DNA from: Ohtaekwangia sp036786105
GTDB lineage: Bacteria; Bacteroidota; Bacteroidia; Cytophagales; Cyclobacteriaceae
Assembly: GCF_036786105.1 (NCBI RefSeq)
Contig: NZ_DAIQRQ010000011.1
Coordinates: 46,754-110,753 of the forward strand
Direction: 5' to 3'
DNA: 64,000 nt
Part shown: in pieces, positions 6,994 to 14,983 of the stretch
How positions within the stretch are numbered: the first letter of the stretch is position 1
How the letters are laid out: each line of letters opens with the position of its first letter
The notes under the pieces: model-generated
Database searches by the model: none
Told to the model about the DNA's origin: nothing
What the model saw: only the letters and a program-made list of their open reading frames with translations
Made by a program: the position numbers and the translations under genes

Positions 6994-8937
6994 TTATTTT
7001 TTGTGGATGAGGAAGAAAGAACCAGATCGATCGAAGCTTCTGCCGGCAAAGTCAGTGATCTTTGCCCGGAACACATACGTTGCTTCAGGCATGAGCACGC
7101 CTCTGTAGGTGCCATCCCATCCGGAGTGAATATCATCGGTGGTATACATCATCTCTCCCCAACGGTTGAATATCTTCATTTCGAATGATGATACAAACTG
7201 GCCGATCACAGAGAAAGTATCATTAAGGCCATCGCTATTGGGAGTGAACCCTGTCGGGTAAAAAAGATTAGGCTGTTTGATGAGTTCCAGTTCATTCGAA
7301 ACAGATTGTGTTACAGTGCCATCATTGGCATACGCGTAAATGATATACAGGAAAACCTGGTTGGTAAGATCAGCGAGGTCTTTATCCTTATAAGAAGTGT
7401 TCGTACCGTTATCTATAGTGCTGAGCAGGTCTCCGTTACCGTTATACTTTTCGATCGTGTAGTTCTTTACTCCGTTTGCCCAGCCAGTATACGGAGTCCA
7501 GGTGATGTTGATAGTATTGTCGCCTTCAACATTGCCTGTGAGTGCAACCGGACAAGCTTCCGGGCTTTGTGCACTTTTATTTTTACAGGCATCAATATAT
7601 TGTATTCTATAACAGGTGCTTGAGCCTGAGGTATAGCTGTTGTCGGTGAAGGTTGTCTGATCGGTAGTTGTAAGCGGAGTATAATTTCCGTTGGCTGATT
7701 TCAGGAGTGTGTATTCGGTAGCGTTAAAGGCAGGATCTTGTATCCACGTAAGCTGTACTTCGTTGCCTGCAGGATTTACAACGGCACTGATATCTTTTAT
7801 GGCCGTAGGTATATCTGTTGAAATAGCCGTTAGTGATTTAATAAGCGAAAGGCTTTTAACATTATTCGGATAATCGGCCTGTAATTGATAAGTATATGAT
7901 GTGCCGCAGACTATATTTGTATCTGTATAGCTTGATTGCGTTGTGGGTAAAGTTGGCGTAAGCGCAGTGCTATTCTTCACTACCATAAAATCTGAAAGTG
8001 GATGTGTTCCGGAAGCTGCCGCAATAGCCCATGAAAGTTTATTCTGGTTGTTCTGCGCAACAGCATCGAATTTAAGGCTACAAATGGTGGACGAATTAGC
8101 TGCTATTGTGTTGGCGCACGGATCATTGGTATCAACACGAAAGCAGTAGTAATTATTCTCCGGTCGTATGTTGGGGATGGTCTCTGTAAGCGTGGTGGCC
8201 GATGGGCTATATATAGTTTTATACTGTTGGAAACTGGCCGCATTGTTGGTGCCGATCATGAACTTGTATTGAATGGACGGATCGGAAGCAAAATCAACTT
8301 TTACAGAGGCCGCATCCACAACCTCTACCTGCGAAATAGCTGCCGCTGGCAATGTGCTCGCTACCGTTACGGGTAGTGTATTACTCACACAGTTATCGGC
8401 AGTGCCGGGACCGTTGTAGCCGCGCACGGATACATTGCGTGTACCCGCTGAGGTATAATTATGGACATCGCTTGCCGCGTTGGCGGCTTTTGTTATTTCT
8501 GACGAAGCATCATTATAGTTAAAGATGTAGTATGCGTATTTACTTTCGGTAACTTTAACAGATACTTTATTGCCGTTACAGGAGTACGGCTCGAAAGCGG
8601 GGGGAGAATTTTCTGTAACGGAAACAGGAATACTATCGTTATCGACTCCTGTGGTGGAGTAAATTATTTTGAGCTTAAAGTTACCGGCTGTAGGATAGTT
8701 TGCTATATCTCCACTCACAAATGGCTGCGCAGGGCGGCCATCACCATAATCAATTACGCAAAATATACCACTTGTACCACAGGCAGGACTTACGTTGTGA
8801 GTTACTTTAATATTCAAACCAGCACATCCCTTTACCTCATCAACCGAGAATTTATTATTCGCACTACTATACTGGCACCACCCTTTCCAGGAGATGAATA
8901 TATTAATCAGAATAAAGATGATGGCCTTACCTCTCAT
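6994..8937 (-). CDS. Secreted PKD/fibronectin-type protein with T9SS type B sorting domain
   Basis: A 647-residue surface or secreted protein. The N-terminus (MRGKAIIFILINIFISWKGWCQ) is a signal peptide. Residues about 30-110 form a PKD-like domain (VIDYGDGRPAQPF...FKLKIIYSTTGVDNDS), followed by several beta-sandwich modules with fibronectin III character (VQLTWIQDPAFNATEYTLLKS, INITWTPYTGWANGVKNYTIEKYN). The last ~90 residues are a gliding-motility-associated C-terminal domain: LFYPTGFTPNSDGLNDTF, then KIFNRWGEMMYTTDD and GWDGTYRG. This domain directs export by the type IX secretion system. The start codon overlaps the hutH stop by 4 nt. Ligand unknown. Confidence 0.85.
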   Translation of the reverse strand: MRGKAIIFILINIFISWKGWCQYSSANNKFSVDEVKGCAGLNIKVTHNVSPACGTSGIFCVIDYGDGRPAQPFVSGDIANYPTAGNFKLKIIYSTTGVDNDSIPVSVTENSPPAFEPYSCNGNKVSVKVTESKYAYYIFNYNDASSEITKAANAASDVHNYTSAGTRNVSVRGYNGPGTADNCVSNTLPVTVASTLPAAAISQVEVVDAASVKVDFASDPSIQYKFMIGTNNAASFQQYKTIYSPSATTLTETIPNIRPENNYYCFRVDTNDPCANTIAANSSTICSLKFDAVAQNNQNKLSWAIAAASGTHPLSDFMVVKNSTALTPTLPTTQSSYTDTNIVCGTSYTYQLQADYPNNVKSLSLIKSLTAISTDIPTAIKDISAVVNPAGNEVQLTWIQDPAFNATEYTLLKSANGNYTPLTTTDQTTFTDNSYTSGSSTCYRIQYIDACKNKSAQSPEACPVALTGNVEGDNTINITWTPYTGWANGVKNYTIEKYNGNGDLLSTIDNGTNTSYKDKDLADLTNQVFLYIIYAYANDGTVTQSVSNELELIKQPNLFYPTGFTPNSDGLNDTFSVIGQFVSSFEMKIFNRWGEMMYTTDDIHSGWDGTYRGVLMPEATYVFRAKITDFAGRSFDRSGSFFLIHKK

Positions 8938-10433
8938 GCAGGAAAATTAACCTGGAATTTCTTTAAAAATATTTCCGCTTTTTGAATGTCGTTGTGCAAC
9001 ACACGGTCATCTTCCATAAACGGTACATGTTCACGGAAAGTATGAACAAATTCCTCCAGGTCGGGAGAAGTTTTTAAGGGTCGGCGAAAGGTCAATGCTT
9101 GCGCTGCTGTGATCAGCTCAATCGCCAGAATCGAGTACAGGTTATTCACAATCCGGTATGCTTTGGTAGCAGCATTGGAGCCCATGCTTACATGATCTTC
9201 CTGCCCGTTGGACGATACGATCGAATCAACGGAAGCAGGTGTTGCCAGTTGTTTATTCTGACTTACCAGTGAGGCGGCTGTATATTGCGGAATCATCAGT
9301 CCTGAATTTATACCCGGATTCGCTACAAGGTAATTCGGCAGGTCACGTACACCGGAAATCAACTGATACGTTCTCCGCTCCGAAATATTACCGAGTTCAG
9401 CTAATGCGATGGATAGAAAATCCAGTGCCAGTGCCAGCGGCTGACCGTGAAAATTACCGGCAGAAATGATCATGTCATCGTCCGGGAATACATTGGGATT
9501 ATCGGTTACGCTGTTAACTTCCGTGAGTATAACGTTGGTAACGTAAGCAATGGCATCAGCGCTTGCACCATGCACCTGCGGAATGCAGCGAAAAGAATAA
9601 GGATCTTGTACGTGCTTCTTCGGTTGCGCAATCAGTTCACTTCCTTCCAGTAGCTTTTTTATTGAAGCAGCTACCTGGCCTTGTCCTGTTTGAGAGCGAA
9701 TGGCATGCACTTGTGGAAGATAGGGTTCTATCCGTCCATCAAATACATCCAGCGAAAGCGCACCTATCATATTGGCAAGATGCATTAACCGGTGGGAGTG
9801 CAGCGTACACCATGTTCCATAGGCACTCATGAACTGCGTGCCATTCAGCAGGGCGAGCCCTTCTTTCGCCTGGAAATGTATAGATGGCCACTGAAATTGT
9901 TGATTGACTTCAGCTCCGGATTTTCGTTTTTGTTCGTGGTATACTTCACCCAGGCCAATTAACGGCAGCGACAGATGTGCCAGCGGTGCCAGGTCGCCCG
10001 ATGCACCGAGTGATCCCATTTCATAAATCACAGGCAACACGTTTTCGTTGAACATGGCCAGCAGTCGTTCCGTTGTAACGAGTTGTACTCCGGAATATCC
10101 ATAGGCCAACGACTGTGCTTTCAAAAACAGCATCAGCTTTACAATTTCTCGCGGAACTTCAGGGCCGGTGCCGCAGGCGTGCGACTTTACAAGATTCTCC
10201 TGTAGCTTCTCAAGCTGATCGTGAGAAATATGCCGATTATATAACGAACCAAACCCCGTATTGATGCCATAAATGGGCTGCTGCGATATCGCTAGCTTAT
10301 TATCCAGGTACTCGCGGCATCGTACTATTTTTTGTTTGGCATCTTCCGATAACTGCACCCTCATTTTCCCCGACAGTATACCTGACAGATCGTGCAAGTT
10401 GAGTTTCTTATCGGAAATAAAATGAATGGGCAT
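8934..10433 (-). CDS. hutH: Histidine ammonia-lyase
   Basis: The enzyme deaminates L-histidine to urocanate and ammonia, the first step of histidine breakdown. The 499-residue length fits. The triad that forms the MIO electrophile is present as GSLGASGDLAPLAHLSLPLIG. The substrate region NLVKSHACGTG has the Ser-His arrangement of histidine lyases rather than the His-Leu of tyrosine lyases. Further family motifs are YGINTGFGSLYNR, TDNPNVF and QEDHVSMGSNAA. No hutU, hutI or hutG lies in the window, so the rest of the pathway must be elsewhere or missing. The stop codon overlaps the start of the type B sorted protein. Confidence 0.9.
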   Translation of the reverse strand: MPIHFISDKKLNLHDLSGILSGKMRVQLSEDAKQKIVRCREYLDNKLAISQQPIYGINTGFGSLYNRHISHDQLEKLQENLVKSHACGTGPEVPREIVKLMLFLKAQSLAYGYSGVQLVTTERLLAMFNENVLPVIYEMGSLGASGDLAPLAHLSLPLIGLGEVYHEQKRKSGAEVNQQFQWPSIHFQAKEGLALLNGTQFMSAYGTWCTLHSHRLMHLANMIGALSLDVFDGRIEPYLPQVHAIRSQTGQGQVAASIKKLLEGSELIAQPKKHVQDPYSFRCIPQVHGASADAIAYVTNVILTEVNSVTDNPNVFPDDDMIISAGNFHGQPLALALDFLSIALAELGNISERRTYQLISGVRDLPNYLVANPGINSGLMIPQYTAASLVSQNKQLATPASVDSIVSSNGQEDHVSMGSNAATKAYRIVNNLYSILAIELITAAQALTFRRPLKTSPDLEEFVHTFREHVPFMEDDRVLHNDIQKAEIFLKKFQVNFPA

Positions 10434-10464
10434 TCGTTTATAGTTTGGTCCAGGTTTTACGTTT

Positions 10465-10529
10465 AAGATTCAAAGTTCAATGTTGACAAGGATGCATAGC
10501 ATCAAACATTAAACTTGTGCTTTAAACTT
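10465..10529. repeat. Inverted word tract between hisS and hutH
   Basis: The left arm begins at 10465 (AAGATTCAAAGTTCAATGTT...). The right arm (from about 10502, continuing a few bases into the hisS 3' end) contains AACATTAAACTTG and TTTAAACTTTTAACTT. The reverse complement of the right arm carries the same AAGTTtAATGTTtGA word as the left arm. The centre (CAAGGATGCATAGCA) is not repeated. This is one of several such tracts in the window. Confidence 0.55.
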
Positions 10530-11894
10530 TTAACTTAATTTATGAATAATCTGATCGATGGTTAATTTTTCCTGTTCGCCTTTGGCCATGTCTTTGAATG
10601 GTAATATACCACTCTTCACTTCTTCGGAACCCATAACGATGGTGTATGGTATACCTTTTTTGTTGGCGAAATCAAGTTGCTTCTTGAGTTTCGATTGATC
10701 AGGGTATATTTCTGCTGCTATACCAGAATCTCGCAGTTTGGTGAGTATACCTAATCCATAATGAAAACTCTCATCATCAAAATGGCAAAGTAATATTTTA
10801 GAGGATGCATGTGCATTTTTCGGGAATAACTGCAGTTCTTCCATGGCATCGTAAATTCGATCGACTCCGAATGAAAAACCAACACCGGAAAGATTCTCCT
10901 TGTCACCAAATGCTTTTGTAAGGTTGTCGTAGCGACCACCGCCACTTACGCTTCCGATGCTTACATGGTTGATCTTTACTTCAAAAATGCACCCGGTATA
11001 GTAGCTTAGTCCGCGGGCTAATGCTATATCAAAATCTACATGTTCTGTAGTGGCTCCATAACTTTTCAGGATGTTGAGCACTTCCTGTATATCGCGGAGG
11101 CCTTTCATGCCATGTTGTGTGGTGTCGAGATGTGCTGCCAGGAAGGCGATCTTGTTGATGACCGAACCCTTTACACTAAGAATGTTGAACAGTGCCGTGA
11201 GATTTTGCTCTTCAAATCCTTTTTCGCGCAATTCATTTTTAACGCCTTCTTCTCCAATCTTGTCGAGCTTATCAATGGCTACAAAAAGAGAAGTTTCGTT
11301 AACAGCTTTGATATGTTCGGCTATACCCGAAAGTATACCTCGATGGTTGATTTTGATACTATAGTCTTGAATGCCGAGTTGTTTGAAGACTTCTTTGATC
11401 ATCAGAATGATCTCGGCTTCGCAGATGAGTGAGTCGGTTCCTACAACATCTGCATCGCATTGATAGAATTCGCGGTACCTTCCTTTTTGCGGGCGATCTG
11501 CGCGCCACACCGGCTGTATCTGGTAGCGCTTGAATGGAAAGCTTACATCGTTTCTATTCATGACTACATATCGGGCAAATGGAACCGTGAGATCATAACG
11601 CAACCCTTTTTCAGAGATATCGAAGGCTATCTGTTTTGAGTTACGGGCTTCAAGTCTTTGAACATCGATGTCTTTTAGGAAGTCCCCCGAATTAAGTATT
11701 TTGAATAACAACTGATCTCCTTCCTCGCCATATTTTCCTGTAAGGGTAGACAGGTTTTCCATAGCCGGAGTTTCGAGAGGCTGGAACCCGTATTTCTGAA
11801 ATACCTTTCTGATATTATCGAAAATAAATTGGCGTTTGGCCATAACAGTGGGGCCAAAGTCGCGTGTTCCCTTAGGTAATGTTGGTTTTTCCAT
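10530..11894 (-). CDS. hisS: Histidyl-tRNA synthetase
   Basis: Class II aminoacyl-tRNA synthetase that charges tRNA-His in the cytoplasm. The start is the ATG at 11894 (MEKPTLPKGTRDFGP), because PKGTRDF is the usual N-terminus and an open extension upstream is unlike the family. Motif 2 is visible as FKRYQIQPVWRADRPQKGRYREFYQCDADVVG. The histidine-specific motifs are LARGLSYYTGCIFEV and the class II motif 3 GGGRYDNL...GVGFSFGVDRI. The C-terminal anticodon-binding domain follows (KILLCHFDDES...AAEIYPD). Length 454 residues is normal. A perfect -7 element lies 12 nt before the start. Confidence 0.95.
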   Translation of the reverse strand: MEKPTLPKGTRDFGPTVMAKRQFIFDNIRKVFQKYGFQPLETPAMENLSTLTGKYGEEGDQLLFKILNSGDFLKDIDVQRLEARNSKQIAFDISEKGLRYDLTVPFARYVVMNRNDVSFPFKRYQIQPVWRADRPQKGRYREFYQCDADVVGTDSLICEAEIILMIKEVFKQLGIQDYSIKINHRGILSGIAEHIKAVNETSLFVAIDKLDKIGEEGVKNELREKGFEEQNLTALFNILSVKGSVINKIAFLAAHLDTTQHGMKGLRDIQEVLNILKSYGATTEHVDFDIALARGLSYYTGCIFEVKINHVSIGSVSGGGRYDNLTKAFGDKENLSGVGFSFGVDRIYDAMEELQLFPKNAHASSKILLCHFDDESFHYGLGILTKLRDSGIAAEIYPDQSKLKKQLDFANKKGIPYTIVMGSEEVKSGILPFKDMAKGEQEKLTIDQIIHKLS

Positions 11895-11905
11895 AATTCT
11901 GGGCG

Positions 11906-11913
11906 CAAAGCTA
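11906..11913 (-). promoter_or_regulatory. Perfect -7 element immediately before hisS
   Basis: TAGCTTTG on the minus strand fits TAnnTTTG. It lies so close to the ATG that the leader would be only a few nucleotides. At -33 there is TTC with a 19-nt spacer, an imperfect box. Confidence 0.4.
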
Positions 11914-12062
11914 AACAGGAATTTGAGGATTTGAAGAGGTCGCCTTACGCTGATTTTATTGTTTTCAATACTATGGAGCGGAATGCACTGCAACGCTTAC
12001 CTTAGGCAAAAAGGGGTATGGAAGAATATTAAGCATCCCCTTTTATGGTTTTTGGAGAATTT

Positions 12063-12070
12063 TACCTTTG
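12063..12070 (+). promoter_or_regulatory. Perfect -7 element for the coiled-coil membrane protein gene
   Basis: TACCTTTG fits TAnnTTTG and lies 38 nt before the ATG at 12108. I see no TTG at the usual -33 distance. Confidence 0.35.
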
Positions 12071-12107
12071 TGAGAAATTATTTGTAATTTCAAACCGTTA
12101 GCGAGTT

Positions 12108-12416
12108 ATGAGTGGTCATGTTATGAGTATTAATCAAATTGAGTTGTATAATTTATTGAAAAGCAGATTAGGCGACCGCGAAGCAAAAGCTCTAGTACAA
12201 TTTGTATCTGAAAGCGTATCAGAAAAGATGGAAGCACAACGAATTGACCTGGCAACAAGAGAAGATGTAAAGGGAATAGAACTTGCTATGAAAGGTCTTG
12301 AAGTGAAGATAGAAGCCGGCTTCAAAGACCAGTTAAAGTGGTTGATCGTGCTTATGATGGGCTTTTCTTCGCTTATTCTGGCGTTAGTGAAATTTCTTCC
12401 CTTAATTAATTCATGA
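12108..12416 (+). CDS. Coiled-coil protein with C-terminal membrane anchor, DUF1640-like
   Basis: The 102-residue protein has an amphipathic helical N-terminal part (LYNLLKSRLGDREAKALVQFVSESVSEKMEAQ), a segment LATREDVKGIELAMKGLEVKIEAGFKDQ with heptad character, and one C-terminal transmembrane helix (WLIVLMMGFSSLILALVKFLP). This 'lkkrLGeeeAkalveyi...atkeDl...l...' layout is that of small DUF1640/CCDC90-like proteins. These are often found near mobile or restriction genes, but none is seen here. A second ATG at 12123 (MSINQIEL) is an equally possible start. Function is unknown. Confidence 0.65.
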   Translation: MSGHVMSINQIELYNLLKSRLGDREAKALVQFVSESVSEKMEAQRIDLATREDVKGIELAMKGLEVKIEAGFKDQLKWLIVLMMGFSSLILALVKFLPLINS

Positions 12417-12444
12417 TTTGAATTAAAAATTTTTAACACTACAT

Positions 12445-12475
12445 TTTGCAAATCTGTAAAACGCGGTTATTTTTG
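12445..12475 (+). promoter_or_regulatory. Consensus Bacteroidota promoter for the 53-residue protein gene
   Basis: TTTG (12445-12448) is followed after 19 nt by TATTTTTG (12468-12475), a perfect TAnnTTTG -7 element. The predicted leader is about 20 nt. Together with the terminator at 12682-12712 it defines a one-gene transcription unit. Confidence 0.7.
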
Positions 12476-12499
12476 CGCTCCTTTTAAAGAAAAAGTGCC

Positions 12500-12661
12500 A
12501 TGGCTGTAACAAGACTTAAGAGAAAAAACCGCAAGGATAAAGCAAAATCGGCAGTAAGACGCCAGACGCTGAAGATTCAGAATGCTAAGCCGGTTATTAA
12601 AAACGTAGATATCGAGAAGGTTAAAGAAGAATTCAAAGCAAAAGCTGAGAAGAAAGCTTAA
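12500..12661 (+). CDS. Small highly basic protein, 53 residues
   Basis: The ATG at 12500 opens a 53-codon frame starting MAVTRLKRKNRKDKAKSAVR and ending EEFKAKAEKKA. About a third of the residues are Lys or Arg. The N-terminal half is very basic and the C-terminal half looks like an amphipathic helix with EKVKEEFKAK. It has no cysteines, no signal peptide and no membrane segment. The composition suggests an RNA- or ribosome-associated protein, but I do not recognise a named family. A consensus promoter and a strong terminator frame it tightly, which argues that the frame is a genuine, well-expressed gene. Confidence 0.75.
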   Translation: MAVTRLKRKNRKDKAKSAVRRQTLKIQNAKPVIKNVDIEKVKEEFKAKAEKKA

Positions 12662-12681
12662 TCTTATTTCAGCATAACAAG

Positions 12682-12712
12682 AAGCCCTGTGCGAAACGTA
12701 CAGGGCTTTTTT
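12682..12712 (+). terminator. Strong Rho-independent terminator
   Basis: AAGCCCTGTGCG (12682-12693) pairs with CGTACAGGGCTT (12697-12708) with one G-U pair and a 3-nt AAA loop. It is followed by TTTT. It ends the transcript of the small basic protein. Confidence 0.9.
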
Positions 12713-12783
12713 GTTTTCCTGCGGAATAGTAAATAGTATTGAACCCGTGAGGCAGACTCACCACTAACGCTAATGTTTTATTC

Positions 12784-13551
12784 ATGCACCTGGTAAACTG
12801 GAACGTAAACGGAATACGCTCAATCATCAAGAAAGATTTTCTAAAAGACGTTAAAGAAATGGATCCTGATATTCTATGCTTTCAGGAAACAAAGGCCGCA
12901 GTAGAAGAAGTACGCTCTGCGCTCGAGTTATTGCCGGGCTATCATACCTATATTAACTCTTCCAAGGCCCGAAAGGGATATTCAGGTACGGCTATACTTT
13001 CGCGGGAGGAACCGATGCAGGTAACGTACGACATGGGAATCGAGGAACATGATCAGGAAGGGCGCGTTATAACAGCAGAGTACCCCACGTTTTTTTTAGT
13101 AACCGTGTATACCCCTAACTCCGGAGAAGGGCTCGCCCGTCTCGACTATCGTGAGCGCTGGGATAAAGAGTTTACCGAATACCTCAACTGGCTTAAGCGA
13201 AGAAAGCCTGTTATTGCCTGCGGTGATTTTAATGTGGCACATCAGGCCATTGACATAGCAAGACCAAAGGAAAATTACAATAAATCAGCCGGATATACGC
13301 AGCGGGAGATTGACGGGTTTACGCGATTGCTGGAAACTGGTTTCATCGACACCTTCAGACGTTTTTATCCTGAAGAAGTCAAGTATACATATTGGAATTA
13401 TCTCTTTAACGCCCGTACCAAGAATGTAGGATGGAGGATTGATTATTTTCTCGTGTCAGAATCGCTGATTGCTAATGTGAAAGATGCTGCGGTATATAAT
13501 CAGTACCTCGGTTCGGATCATTGCCCGGTAGCTTTAAAAATTGAATTATAG
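12784..13551 (+). CDS. xthA: Exodeoxyribonuclease III / AP endonuclease
   Basis: DNA repair nuclease of the exonuclease-endonuclease-phosphatase superfamily. It cleaves at abasic sites and trims 3' ends. The 255-residue protein has the family motifs in order: LVNWNVNGIRS at the N-terminus, DILCFQETKA (catalytic Glu near residue 39), KKGYSGTAIL-like KARKGYSGTAILS, VTVYTPNSG, CGDFNVAHQAIDIARPK (Asp and Asn ligands), YTYWNYLFNARTKNVGWRIDYFLVS, and the C-terminal GSDHCPV with the catalytic His. All expected residues are present. A symmetrical terminator separates it from the convergent murA. Confidence 0.95.
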   Translation: MHLVNWNVNGIRSIIKKDFLKDVKEMDPDILCFQETKAAVEEVRSALELLPGYHTYINSSKARKGYSGTAILSREEPMQVTYDMGIEEHDQEGRVITAEYPTFFLVTVYTPNSGEGLARLDYRERWDKEFTEYLNWLKRRKPVIACGDFNVAHQAIDIARPKENYNKSAGYTQREIDGFTRLLETGFIDTFRRFYPEEVKYTYWNYLFNARTKNVGWRIDYFLVSESLIANVKDAAVYNQYLGSDHCPVALKIEL

Positions 13552-13570
13552 TATATATCCGGCTTACATA

Positions 13571-13603
13571 AAAAGAGCAGCATAGTTACTATGCTGCTCT
13601 TTT
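13571..13603. terminator. Bidirectional terminator between xthA and murA
   Basis: A near-perfect palindrome: AAAAGAGCAGCATAGT (13571-13586) is complementary to 13588-13603. A-tracts on the left and T-tracts on the right give a U-run on both strands, as expected between convergent genes. Confidence 0.9.
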
Positions 13604-13629
13604 GCATTGATCAGTATTGCTTTCAGACA

Positions 13630-14934
13630 CTAGATGCGCTCTATTTCGGCACCTATAGCTTTCAGGCGGCCTTCGATATTCTGGTAACCGCGGTCGATTT
13701 GTTCTATATTTGATATTTCGCTGGTTCCGCTTGCTGACAATGCAGCAATTAACAACGCTACCCCAGCACGGATGTCCGGTGAAGACATCTTTATACCTTT
13801 CAACTGTGTTTTACGGTCGAGGCCAATTACGTTGGCACGGTGAGGATCACAAAGGATTATCTGTGCACCCATGTCGATCAGTTTATCAACAAAGAAGAGG
13901 CGGCTTTCGAACATCTTTTGGTGGATGAGTACAGTGCCTTTTGCCTGTGTGGCAACTACCAATACGATACTGATCAAGTCTGGAGTAAATCCCGGCCATG
14001 GAGCATCGGCTATGGTGAGAATGGAACCATCTATAAACGTTTCTATTTCGTAGCGCTCCTGCGAGGGTATATATATATCATCGCCGCGAAACTCTAATTT
14101 TATACCCAGTCGTTTGAATATCTCAGGGATCATACCGAGCATATCAATACGACAATTCTTGATCGTGATTTCTGACTGTGTCATGGCAGCCAGCCCTATA
14201 AAGCTTCCGATCTCGATCATATCGGGCAGCATGGTATGATCTGTGCCTCCGAGTTTGGCAACACCTTCAATGGTTAGCAGGTTTGAACCTACGCCACTGA
14301 TTTTGGCGCCCATGCGGTTCAGCATCATGCAAAGCTGCTGTAAGTAAGGCTCGCAGGCAGCGTTGTAAATGGTGGTAGTTCCTTTGGCGAGTACAGCGGC
14401 CATGACAATGTTGGCAGTACCGGTAACCGATGCCTCATCCAGCAACATATAGCAGCCTGTAAGTTCGGTTGCATCGATATGAAATAAATGCTCGCTTGAA
14501 TCAAAGTTGAATTTGGCTCCCAGCTTCTGAAATCCCAAGAAGTGCGTATCCAGTCTTCGTCTGCCTATTTTGTCGCCACCGGGTTTAGGTAAGCTTGCTT
14601 TACCGAACCGGGCCAGGATGGGGCCGAGTAACATAACAGAGCCTCTGAGCGCAGCCGCTTTTTTGCGGTAGTCATCAGTCTCCAGAAATTTTGTATTGAT
14701 GTTGGCAGCAGTAAAGCGACATGAGCCGTTGCCCAGCCTTTCCACTTTACAGCCCAAGTCACCAATCAGATCGATCAGCTTGTTGACATCCACTATATCA
14801 GGAATGTTATGGATGGTGATCGGCTCTGCTGAAAGCAGAACTGCACTGACAATTTGTAATGCTTCGTTTTTGGCGCCTTGCGGAATGATTTCTCCTTTTA
14901 GTTTTTTGCCGCCTTTAATTTTGAATACGCTCAT
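13630..14934 (-). CDS. murA: UDP-N-acetylglucosamine 1-carboxyvinyltransferase, Asp active site
   Basis: This enzyme transfers enolpyruvate from PEP to UDP-GlcNAc, the first committed step of peptidoglycan synthesis in the cytoplasm. Length 434 residues and motifs fit: GGKKLKGEIIPQGAKNEALQ, AALRGSVMLLGPIL, DEASVTGTANIVMAAVLAKG, MLPDMIEIGSFI, and ISNIEQIDRGYQNIEGRL at the end. The catalytic loop reads PKPGGDKIGRRRLDTH: the usual reactive Cys (Cys115 in E. coli) is Asp, here residue 121. That natural variant is catalytically competent and is known from other bacteria to resist fosfomycin. The DUF4290 gene lies 49 nt upstream on the same strand, probably co-transcribed. Confidence 0.95.
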   Translation of the reverse strand: MSVFKIKGGKKLKGEIIPQGAKNEALQIVSAVLLSAEPITIHNIPDIVDVNKLIDLIGDLGCKVERLGNGSCRFTAANINTKFLETDDYRKKAAALRGSVMLLGPILARFGKASLPKPGGDKIGRRRLDTHFLGFQKLGAKFNFDSSEHLFHIDATELTGCYMLLDEASVTGTANIVMAAVLAKGTTTIYNAACEPYLQQLCMMLNRMGAKISGVGSNLLTIEGVAKLGGTDHTMLPDMIEIGSFIGLAAMTQSEITIKNCRIDMLGMIPEIFKRLGIKLEFRGDDIYIPSQERYEIETFIDGSILTIADAPWPGFTPDLISIVLVVATQAKGTVLIHQKMFESRLFFVDKLIDMGAQIILCDPHRANVIGLDRKTQLKGIKMSSPDIRAGVALLIAALSASGTSEISNIEQIDRGYQNIEGRLKAIGAEIERI

Positions 14935-14983
14935 CTAACAATAAACTTGTATCAATTCTCTATTGACAAAATCGTACCTGATC

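Noticed and set aside
6888..7136. Longer N-terminus of ybaB
   Set aside because: The extension has no family similarity, overlaps the end of the neighbouring gene, and an exact -7 element lies within it.
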